Source: Mytilisepta virgata
Taxonomy: Eukaryota > Mollusca > Bivalvia > Mytilida > Mytilidae
Direction of reading: 5' to 3'
Assembly: GCA_028015205.1 (NCBI GenBank)
Contig: CM051518.1
Coordinates: forward strand, 35,058,001-35,122,000
Length of the DNA stretch: 64,000 nucleotides
A model generated the notes under the pieces. That model worked only from the letters and a program-made list of their open reading frames with translations. It did not search any database and was not told the origin of the DNA. A program made the position numbers and the translations under genes. Position 1 is the first letter of the stretch; every line of letters begins with the position of its first letter. Positions 1-11,800 of the stretch are shown piece by piece.

Positions 1-752
1 CAAATGACCTTCAAAATGGTGTCAAGGTCAAAGGTCAAGGTCATGTTCTAGAAAATGATTTTTTTTATATTTGAAGTGTAATACATGGAATTTTTTCAAA
101 AATGCATTATTTTTTAATAGGAATCATTTAAAATATGTTATTATCCATTTTCATAGACAAAAAATGAACAAAAAATGAAAAATATCTAAAGATTGAAAAA
201 TTTGAAAAAAAAAAAATTTCTTGTCGCAAAATTGTGTTGGCAGTATTTCATATTTGTGTTTGATGTAGCATTTTGGTATTTTATAGTACTTCTAGAATTA
301 CCTCAACTTTCAGCTGTATCTCTTAAAATTATAGATTTCCAACATAGGTTGAGGTAAACTTTTTTTTTCTAATAATTAGAAAAGCATTGTTCTTAGAGAT
401 ATAAAATGGGTACCAGAAGGTAGAATGGGTCTTGGCACATCTCAAAACTATGAAGAGTTTTAAATCTGATTTAATATAGTAACAGTTCTGGCCTTTCAAA
501 AATTTTAAAAATATCAACCGGAAGTGAACTTTTTTCATGATATCCACTTAAAAAAGTGTTGCAAATTGATGACAGTGATGATTAGATTTAAAAAATATCC
601 ATATATGCTTGATTGAAGCATTTTTAAAATTTTACAAAATGGGGATGAATGTGGTAAAAATTGCTTAAAAATGATCTAATTCAACATAAGTTCACTCTTT
701 ATCAACTTGTTGAAGTTTTGGGAAAGATCTGTCTCTTTTTCGCATGATTATT
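1..752. other. AT-rich non-coding DNA; start is a repeat fragment with AGGTCA half-sites
   Basis: Three AGGTCA hexamers at 25-43 belong to a low-complexity 'caaggtca' repeat like that at 30.6-30.9 kb. Nothing else is recognised. Probably intron of the NUSAP1-like gene, whose next exons lie before base 1. Confidence 0.4.
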
Positions 753-1200
753 AAGGTCTTTCCTTTACAAAGGAAAGTCCTTACTGTATTTCTTATGATT
801 ATTATTGAAAATGCAGGCTAAATTTCTCTCCAACAGTAGTTCTCCCCAACAGTGGATTCGGACAAAGAGGGATAACTCAAATTTGATATCAATGTAAAAA
901 AAAGAGAATGTTTTTCTTTACTTTTTGTTTTTTCACAACCTATCTCCAATTCAAAACTATCATAGTTAATCCATAAATAGAAACTTAACTTTGCATTTGC
1001 ACACATTATCTAGACTTGTTAAAAAAACAAAGAAAAAGAACAAAAGCCCGTCCTGACTTCAGCCGAGAAATATTGTCGATTTTATTTATTTCTCAAGAGT
1101 TACGCCCCTTGCCAAAAATAGAGGGGCAGGGGTTCTTTATTGCAAAACTGGAAACATGAAAAGGAAAGACCTTGCAATTGTTCTCGGAACAATTGTCCTT
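753..1200 (+). mobile_element. Hairpin-headed repeat, family A (HINE-like)
   Basis: 5' hairpin: AAGGTCTTTCCTTT (753-766), 2-nt loop, AAAGGAAAGTCCTT (769-782), one mismatch. At the 3' end a perfect complement of arm 1 (AAAGGAAAGACCTT, 1160-1173) is followed by a second hairpin, CAATTGTTC / GAACAATTG (1175-1183, 1187-1195), 9-bp stem and 3-nt loop. There is no coding capacity. Confidence 0.6.
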
Positions 1201-1350
1201 TTAATTCTCTATTTATTGAATTTATCAGTGTTTATTAGGGGTCACCAGATTCATTTTCTGTGTATAAAAAATCTAAATTAAGTCTAATGTTGATAGAATC
1301 AGATTTTTTTCTGTTGTTTTGTTGTCGGGGCTCAAAGTGATTTCATTTAA

Positions 1351-2721
1351 AGCCAAAGGCAAATCCCTCTATTCACTTCTGACATTAGGAATTTCTTGAA
1401 AATCAACCCTATGGTATTTCAAGTAATGCTGATGAAAATGAGGTTTTAAAAAAATGAGGTCACTGGACTCAATTTCATGTTATTCCATCTAGAACTTTTC
1501 TTGTTTTAAGAAATTATTAAGAATAACGTGTCATTTCCAAAGGATTGCTATTCTTTTGAAACACAACAAAAATTTTACATTTTGGTACCAGAATTTCTTA
1601 TATTTTTAGATTTTGTGTTTGATTTAATAGTTTTCGTTGCTCAAATTGGGGACATTTTATATTATTTAATTTCCCGCCAATAAAATAGTTGTATCCATTT
1701 TTGTACAAAACGATATACAGAAAATTCTGACATAAGAATTTTCTTAAAATTGGCATGGAAGAAGAAAATAGCACTCTTTAACGAATAAGCTTTTAGAAAA
1801 TATAGGTCACCGGCCTTTTAAGAAAGAAAAACTACTTTTTATTCATTTTTCAATAATTTTTATGAAGATTAATCTTCTCTTGAAAAAACGTTGAATGATG
1901 TTACATCATAAATGGGTTTCCCATTCATTAATTCACGGCATGTAAAATGCAATTATAGAGTGCAAATAAACCTAAAAATTAATGGAATATATTCGAAATT
2001 CTAAATAAAGATATATACAAAAAATGTAGTACTAAGTGTAATTGTTGGGTTTGATATTGATGCAGATGCTACATGTAGATACATGTATCCATCAGTCCTA
2101 AAACAATTACTTGTGTTGAGTTCTTTAATAATTTTGGATGTGTCAATGTACGACTTTCATTTCTTTTTTTTTTTTGTAATGAAAAGTAATAAAATGTTGA
2201 TACTAAAACAAAAAAATTGTAATAGGATGATAAAGAGTATAACATATGACATTAAAAAGTAAATTTTTGTCCAAATAACGGTAACAATAACAATCTTAAC
2301 ATTAGCTCAAGATTGCCAAGAAAAAACCATTAGTCAAGATGAAGCTAATGGTTGTATAAAATAACAAAAACACTTATAAAAATCAATATATGGAAATCAG
2401 CAGAAACGTTAAGTTCATAATCTCTAATTATATTTTATGATCTGCGATATATATATGAAAATAATTTACATGTACATGTACAGTAGTTCAGATCGGATAA
2501 TTTTTGTTAACCTATTTCATTTTGAAAGTTTAAGCCATCCATGAAATAAGGCGCATTTCTCTAATAAAATTTGTTTTACGTTAACTTTTGCAAACCTTCC
2601 ATTGATTCGAGTCGTCATTTTATTTCCATTGACCTACGATTGATAAAACATCTGAAACGCCTTAAGTTCGCGGATATTGTGACGTCATAAGCTGCCGGCA
2701 AAACAATAGGGGGATTTGTCT
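1351..2721. mobile_element. TTAA-flanked non-autonomous element, copy 1
   Basis: The termini are inverted (AGCCAAAGGCAAATCCCTCT at left; right end reads as AGACAAATCCCCCTATTG on the other strand), with TTAA at 1347-1350 and 2722-2725. The interior is similar along its length to 38444-40193. No transposase. TTAA duplication is typical of piggyBac and Kolobok superfamilies. Confidence 0.6.
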
Positions 2722-2787
2722 TTAAATACATGATGCCGAGATCAGCCTGCAGAGATGAAATTAAAGGCACAAAACCAGAGTACTTAC

Positions 2788-2883
2788 TTTGCTGGAATTG
2801 TTTTTCTTGGTTTGTTTCAACTTTGCCTTCCTCCTCCCCTTTGGACATGTTGCAGCTGGATTTGGCACCATTTCTTCATCTTC
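2788..2883 (-). CDS. NUSAP1: NUSAP1-like exon 3 (32 codons)
   Basis: The acceptor (minus) is ACTCTTCAG and the donor AAA|GTAAGT. It encodes EDEEMVPNPAATCPKGRRKA and then KLKQTKKNNSSK. The other two frames are closed by stops. A TTAA element ends 66 nt beyond the donor. Confidence 0.68.
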
Positions 2884-5800
2884 CTGAAGAGTAAATTCTA
2901 ATACAAAATATCAATGAATAAAACATAACAAATCTTACTACTTCTGTTTAATTTTAGTCATTTCTGTTTTTCTATTTGTTCTTTGCTTTCTTTACCTTAA
3001 AATTTCCATTTTAAGATTAACAAACATTCTACTGTCCCATGATATCAATCTATTCATTTGGGAAGATCAATATAAACCTAATTATATGTCAAACCTCTAT
3101 ACAATTACCAGGTTGGTTTCAGTCCAACACTGACATTATTTAAACTGAATAATTTACTTATGTTCAATAAATAAAATGAAATAAACATGTGATGAACAAA
3201 GCACTATGAAGGTAGATTAGAACTGTCAAAATACACAGTTACAAAATGAGAAAAAAAATCATTGTTAATCCACCAAAGTCATCTTGAAGTCCTTAAGTTT
3301 AACTGATTAAACTGTCAGAAAACCAGGTGAATAGGTGATTGACATGTTTAGCACTTGTGCTATAAACCATAAAACAATTAATAATCCAAAACAGTGTATA
3401 TCAGATGACTAACAAATCATTCAAATTATGCAATATAACATTTTTGTTACTGGAACTCAGTGTCAGAGTTGGATACTGAATATTTCATTTGAATGTGTTG
3501 AATTTACATATAAGCAAATTTGTTCCCAAGGATTCTTGTCAGAAACTGAATATTCCATTGTACTGAACGTCATTGCAGTGTTTGAAACTCAATTTTCTTC
3601 AAAGGTTGTCATTCAGACCTCCCAGAGAAATTTTAACTCGATTAGTCCGAAAATTTCTTATAAACCTTAAAATTTTATACACCGAAGGGTCAGGATAGAT
3701 AAGGGGAATGTTTGTCTACCCATAAAACCACTGTCCAGTTTCTTTACCATGTCATACTCACCGTACTCTCTATTTCAACATTTGTGTTTGTGCTCTTTTT
3801 GTAATTTTTTGTATGAAGTTATATAATTTGGATGGTGTTAATTGATTGGTATTTCACTGTGTACCTTTACTGTTATCTGTTTTGTTTATTGTTGTTTATT
3901 GTTGTCAATGGATGATGTATGAATTATTGTTCAATGTCCAGTGGTAATTATTTAATGCGTATCAGGACAAGAACAGGTTGATATGATATGAAGCTCGTAA
4001 TGTTGCTTCGCCTTCTTCATGTTCTTTTAGGCGGCTCTTTTCAAATTCAAATTCTTTTATTTTGCTCCAGTCACAAACTTCGACATGTTGTCAACATGAA
4101 ATGTAAATCGGGACCGATACCAGATATATTTCATACGAAGTCAGCATGTTGAGGCAGATTCCTTTACCATGTTTACATTAGAGTTAATTATATAATTTTT
4201 GGATTTTGAATTTTATAATTTTCAATTTTGACATCATTCTTTTCAATATCAAACAAAGGCCTTTAAAACAAAATCCGCAGTCGTCCGTTGGACAAGTGGG
4301 ATATAATTTTTGGTCAGTCGTCATCAACTTAGGTCATCATTGACGATCGGACAACCAGGAATTTCGAACACTGTCACTGTAATGCAGACAAACTGTACTA
4401 CTTAACAAGGTCTAATAAAATTGTTACAAAAGTTAAAAAAGATAATTTTAAATGATGATTCACTTTAACAACTTCCTGTTCCTTGGTAGCCCTTACAGGT
4501 TTTGTCTTCTCTTCACTTTTCTGATAATGCTCTTTACTTTGTGCCTGGTAATATTCAATTAATGCAGTCTTTAATCTGTCAAACTGAAATGGAAAAAAAA
4601 ACCCAAAACTATAGATTGTGTTTTTGGATATAAATATAATAATAATATATTTTATTAATATATAATAAGATATAAATGTCCAGTCCTGAACATAGAGATG
4701 CAATATGTATACATATATTATTTATGACGCAAATCTTTTTAAAAATCTTCTTGTCTGAAACCACTTAACTTTTTCAACCTGACTTGGTAGCAATGGTCCA
4801 TTAAGAATTATTTTAATATGAAAGCCCTCTTATCGGTACATTAGGCCAAATGAAAACATAGGTAATCTATGATTAAGAAGTTCGCCTCTTTCCCCCAATT
4901 TGCTCTGAAACCTAATATAAAAGTTATGGGAAAAAAATGATTTCTGATGTAAAAGTTAACCAAAGTGAATGAAGCATGAAATTTAGGTCAGAGTGATTAT
5001 AGGTTACTTAGTTTCCCAAAACTGATCTCGGATGCATTCTATGTATTTACACATCTGTTTGCCAAAACTTAAAACACCATATTGAAGTATTAACTCTTTC
5101 AGTGCCACGAGAAATTCACATAAATTTTCATTCAGTGCCAAGCTGTTTTTTTACAGCCGATTGTCCAGTGATGTTAACAATAGCGCAACTCCAGCCTCCA
5201 TAATGGGGTAAAATAAGGGAATATTGATTCTGAATATTAAAAAAATTATAGATTTTAATCTCATGGAATATTCCTTAATGCATCTATATACAAGATTGGC
5301 GCATTTCGTAGATTTCAACTCATCAGTTGTGATCAAGGTATTATTTTAAACTTATCAGATATTTTCCGTAATAATATATATTAAATTTGTCTGAGGATGA
5401 AGAAAAATTTAAAAGGACAGTTTCGCGGTAAAACAGTTGATCGGAATCGCACCAAATTACAAGAAGGAGAATATATAAATGATGAACTTTGGGTAACATT
5501 GTGGATGGTGCGTGTTGCATTCAGCGCATAGCTTCTTATCCATTCATTTTTGCCGAGACATTGCGATCCTACATTCTGTCGTCTTCGAAGCTTCTTTATC
5601 ATCCATAAATAACATGTGGATAAAAATTATGTACATTCAACTATTACACTGAAAACATAGACAACAGCGAAAGCAGGCGAGACACTGGGTTCCATGGAAC
5701 CATTCCATTTTTTTTCAAATTAGTAGACAAAAGTGGCTACAATTAAAAAAAAAGTTTTGTTATTGAAGATTAAAATTTGTGTTTATACAGTTTAAGTCAA

Positions 5801-8800
5801 TTTTCTGGTCCTTGAATCCTGTTCCGGTCCGAACAAGCTGAGCATTCCCGCTATCTACCGTTTGGAATTGTATGGAGCTTAATTCTTACAAATTCTCTTC
5901 CTCGCGCTTCATTTTCATCGTCTTTGTTGTTCAAATGGTCCTTTGATAAGTCTTCATGAATCTTAGTCTTAAGTGGCCTGTCGGATTAATATTTTTATAT
6001 AATACAGTCAACTCCACTTAATTGCAAACCGCTTAATTGCAAAATCCGTTTAATTGCAAAACAAGTTAAAACACAAAACCTTTTACCATTAAATCAACGT
6101 TAAATCGGTCGGTTAATCGCAAAGCATTTAATTGCAAAATTCGCTTTATTGCAAAGACAAATTTGGCACAAATCTTTAAAAGTGTCGGTTTATTGCAAAA
6201 CTGTATAAGAAAAGTAGAAAAATTATTGGTTTTATCCAAAATTAGCTATGAAAATTTATTGGAAAGAGTAAAGATCCACGCTGCTTTCGGGGTGTAAAGA
6301 ACTTACCTGTCACCTACCGCAACAATAAGAACGCATGGATGACTGCAGATATATTCACAGAATGGTTACTCGACTTTAATAAAGACATGAGAAGACAAAA
6401 AAGACAGATTGTACTCTTAGTAGACAACTGCAGCGCCCATCCACATACAACTGAAAGACTGAGCAACATCAAACTGACGTTTCTACCACCAAACACTACA
6501 GCCATTATTCAGCCTTGTGACCAGGGTATCATCAGAAATCTCAAGGGACATTACCGATCCAGAGTTGTTAACAAGATAATCGCCGACATTGACTCAATAC
6601 AGGACCTGAGTGCAAATGTAATCGCCAAGAAACTGACACTACTAGACGCCACTCACATTCTTACAACTGCATGGAAAGACGTCAAGCCACTAACTATTGT
6701 TAACTGCTTCCGCAAAGCCGGTTTTCACACCCCAGACTCAGATTCGACTCAAGATATACAAGACATCAACGCTGACATTGATATACCAGACCAGCTAACT
6801 CAGACCGAATTCGACCAGTACATCGACCATGACCAAAATACTGAATGCCATGGCATACTCACTGACTCAGACATCGCTGCCTCCTTCCTACAGGACGAGC
6901 CGACAACATCACGAGACAACCCAGATGAGAGTGACGAAGACGATGACTCCGAGGAATTCCGCCTGCCGACGACATTTAACCACGCTGACACCTGTCTTAA
7001 AGACCTCCGACGTGTATTAGAAGAAAGGGGAACAGCTGACACAGACTTTACACTGTACTATGCCTTTGAAAGACAAATCAACCAGTTATGGTTGTCATCT
7101 GTTTCCAACTTCCGGTCTGGTCATTCAGTTTAGCGTTTTCGCATAATCGCAAAGTCCGCTTAATAGCAAAATTTTCTCTGACAAATAGGCTTTGCAAATA
7201 AGCGGAATCCACTGTATAAAGGTATCTATCACCATTCTATATAGAATGTTAAATACATTTTTTTTCACAATTTCATTGTTTTTCTGTCACTTTGATAGAA
7301 TGACAAAATCGTATCTGAGAAGTCAAGACCACCCGTGTTCTTACGGCAAAAATTTTTAATTTTCTGTTTATTGTTCCCATCTTGACTGCCTTTGCAAAAG
7401 ATAAAATACGCACGGGCTTTCTACGAGCTCGTTCGCAAAAGCTGCACATTAAAATGGAACCTTGTCTCACATAGATAAATTTACCAGCCCTAATTTGTGG
7501 ATTTTTTATCATCAACGGTATACGCCTGTTTTCCCGAATTGTTCCACTTAATATTATTATACCTCAGTATTTTTTTTCTATATAAAAATTACGACTATAA
7601 TTTTACTATTTTGTCTGTTTCTAAACTTTAAACCATTGACTGATCAATAATTTCCATTACTTTTGACCGGTCAATAGTTCTGGAAATTATTGACCGGTAA
7701 AATGTTTTTCGGTATAATAAAACACTTACTGACTGCATATTCTGGGAATAGTAAGTTTATTATCCACTCGATACCAACTATCGCTACGCCTCGGTGCAAT
7801 AGTTAGTACATCGGAGACAATAAATTTACTATTCCCCTCATACCCAGTCAATAAATATAGAATGTGTTTCGGGTGAACAGTTGCCGTGCCAAATCAAAGG
7901 ACGTAAGAAAGCTGGATTTGCACATTGTAAGGTATAGTCAATCGTTATTTTCGTATAACGAACAAGGCAAATCTAATTTAGTGTACATCATACTGGATCT
8001 TTTATATTAGTCAAACAACCATACAAGACGTGCGAATCATATATGAAGAACGGGAGTGTATTTATTTCATGTACAAAGTATAGGGCCTGCTTCATTTTCC
8101 GTTCAGAAAAATATTAAACAAAACGTTTTATTAGTTAACTAAGTACTAAATTGGAATATTTTAATTCGCAAGCCATCAAATTTTTTTCAGCATACATTTA
8201 TATGAAAATTTCGAAACGCTTTTTATTTCAATCATAAAATAGTATTTTCCTTACTTCGAACAGGGACCACCCCTAAATAGGACCCTCATTGTAAGGCACT
8301 GAAACCAGACGAGGCAAAGACACGCAAAAAGATACTGACTGGCAAAACTTGTTTACCAATAAATAATCTACCAGTATGTATTATTTTTCATTTGTATTAC
8401 AATTCGTTTTTTATTTATTAAAAAAAAAAATGATTTGCAAGGGTAAGTCTTGCCGGTGTGGTGTAAAAGTATATAAATATACCTGAAAATTATATATCTT
8501 CAATTTAATATGATTTAATTTAGTTGAGTTTTCCTCATTCACTTTCATAAGCCAACACATTTCAATGTTCAATATATCCACTTGAACATTTTGACCAAAT
8601 GTCCAAAAGAAAAAAATCGATTTCATTAAATTTTGTTTATTTACAAAAATAAATAAAAAAGCTGCACCATTCCATTAGGGGTGGGGGTAAATAATCCATG
8701 CTATTTAATTAAAAACGACCAGAACGCAATAATTATGGTAATGCTCAGGTATATCTGATTTTTATTTGGAATAAAACGTGTCTTGGAACTTTGTCTGTTT

Positions 8801-11800
8801 ATAACTGATTAGTGTAATCCCTGGAAAGAGGGATTATTATGCTTTGCATGTAACACCGAACGTACAGTTGTTCAAATACTACGTTCTTCATGATATGCAT
8901 TTCATAATTGCCACTGGATGTTAAACAATAATTCATCAATATGTCAAATCATATGCAATTATGGATTGCACATATTTATAAAAAGTTTTAGATTCGTTTC
9001 GGAGATGCCCCTTACTTCTTCACTTCGTCTAATTCGAGGAAATTTGGTACGTCATAGTAATGCCACGTTATACCTATTGTTTGACGTCAAGAAAAAAACA
9101 TCGGCCCAAAATCGGCCCGTGGCACAGAAAACGTTAAAGAGACATATATTATTTTTTTGATATTTAAATGCAGTTCCATGTACTCTAGCTGTGTGCTAAA
9201 TTTTATAAAAATCTGAAAATATAGCCCAATTACATGTAGGTACCTCCTACCTCAACTTTTATGCCAAAAAAAATAGGGAATCTAACAATTTTTTTGTTTT
9301 CTTGGACAACTCAATAAGGTTAATTAACCAACAAAAGATTGTCTAATTATTCTAACGTTTAGACTTTCAAATTCAAAAATTATATGTTAAAAATCGGTAC
9401 ATCGAATCACCGAAAACCTCCCGGAAACACCGAAAACCTCCCGCAAACACCGAAAACCTGATATAATATTACCTAAACCTCATCAAATGTTGCGAAAACC
9501 ACATCCATTCGATCGGTCTGACAATTTTACATCCAGAAAACGTAATTTTATTAATATTGTTTAAGAAATAAGACTTTTATGAATGATTTTCTTAAACATA
9601 GTGCATTCTATATTAAATCAAAATGGCTGATCGAAACACCGAAAACCTGATATAATATTACCTAAACCTCATCAAATGTTGCGAAAACCACATCCATTCG
9701 ATCGGTATGACAATTTTACATCCAGAAAACGTAATTTTATTAATATTGTTTAAGAAATAAGACTTTTATGAATGATTTTCTTAAACATAGTACATTCTAT
9801 ATTAAATCAAAATGGCTGATCGAAACACCGAAAACCTGATATAATATTACCTAAACCTCATCAAATGTTGCGAAAACCACATCCATTCGATCGGTATGAC
9901 AATTTTACATCTAGAAAACGTAATTTTATTAATATTGTTTAAGAAATAAGACTTTTATGAATGATTTTCTTAGACATAGTGCATTCTATATTAAATCAAA
10001 ATGGCTGATCAACATATCGATTAATGCCTGAAGGTAAATTAAAATTAATTATTGTGTATATTATAAACCAATATTTGTACTCTATGGTTTTAATCAACAT
10101 TAACTGCCAATTAAACATTAAAGAATTTTTTAAATATTTTGTTTTTCTTAGACGAAAAATATCTAAATAAATTTTTATTGGACCATCTATTTTTGTTGTC
10201 TTAGATGAAAACGATATATAAGTCTAATCTTTTTCAACCAATTATCATTTTCATGATGGCTTTCTATCCGTGTATTCAATGTGACGAGGAATGTCTGAAT
10301 GACACAATTCAATGTTCTATTTGCGACAAATGGATGCATAGTGCGTGTGTTCCAATGAGTGGTAAGTTGCTGGAGGAATGGTCGGATGCCAACATGACCT
10401 TCATTTGTAGAGGATGTTGTTTCACGGATGGAAAGTTCAATGCTACTAAGTCCCTTGCAAGGTAAGAAACTCTTTAAATTATATGTATTAAATTTATTTT
10501 ATTAAATAATGAAAATGCATAATACAATAATAATAAATACAGCTTACAGTTTTATTAAATACAATAATTTAAGTACAGCTAACAATTCAGTTTTATCAAT
10601 TTATACAAAAATATTAAAATATAAGTGTAAATTTGAATTAAGGCTTCATTATTAAATGCAATAATTATAAATACAGCTAACAATTTACAGTTTTATTTAT
10701 TAATTTATATAATAATATGTAATCAAAATATAAGTGTGAACATATAATTTTATATAAAAAAAAAACAGCAGTAATTTTATCAAATCTTTCTGACATTTAT
10801 CATCGATTATATTGTGTATTATACAGTTCCTTGATTTTTGACACGTTCGTTAATTGGGATGGTCACACTTCTGTTGCTGTCCACTTCTATCTGTTTGACC
10901 TGTAATAGAAACCAATAATGCGTTACTAAATTGATGATCATTCACCAAAAATAAAAGAAAGAAATCTAGATTAAAAATATATATATATTTTAATATACTT
11001 ACTTCTATCTGCATTGTTCACTTTTAGAACACCTCTTAATTCATTTATTAATCATATTAATAAACCAACTAAGCGATTTTCTTAAAGAAACAAGAAAAGC
11101 AAGGTAACCTTCCTCTGTAAAATGAACACCATCTCTTTAGCCTCATACCCTACTCATTTCAACGAAATCGACAAGATGCTGGCAGACGGAACGAATACCA
11201 TTGTGAAGTCTATTATCAGAGATTATGGCAAAGCTCCTTGTTTGATTCTATATACGGAACAACAGATAGATGATATAAAAACACTGTTGTACTGGACAGA
11301 CCATACTTGGTATTGATAAGACATTTAACCTCTGCGACATGCATGTGACCGCAAGCAGATGGCCGTAGTTATGGAATCGACGAAGGAACCACCCATTTTT
11401 CTAGGACCATTATTTATCCATGATAATAGTGACTTTTCCAGTTATAGCAACTTTTACATATATGCCCGTGCCTTGTGCAGGATATATTACTAGTTTTAAC
11501 TTATCTTTTTTATTTTGAAAATAAATAACTTTTTCGCGGACTATTACTGATATGCCCGTGCCTTGTGCAGGATATATTACTAGTTTTAACTATCTTTTTT
11601 ATTTTGAAAATAAATAACTTTTTCGCGGACTATTACAGATATGCCCGTGCCTTGTGCAGGATATCTCAGTAGTTTTAACTTATATTTTCAAAATATAAAA
11701 ATAAATAACTTTTTCGCGGACTATTACATATATGCCTGTGCCTTGTGCAGGATATATTACTAGTTTTAACTATCTTTTTTATTTTGAAAATAAATAACTT

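Noticed and set aside
25..43. Nuclear receptor DR1 site (AGGTCA-A-AGGTCA)
   Set aside because: It lies in a low-complexity 'aaggtca' repeat wording seen again near 30.6-30.9 kb, so it is more likely repeat-derived than a selected site.
2615..2848. 77-residue minus frame starting MSKGEEEGKVE
   Set aside because: Out-of-frame reading of NUSAP1-like exon 3 that runs through the donor into intron.
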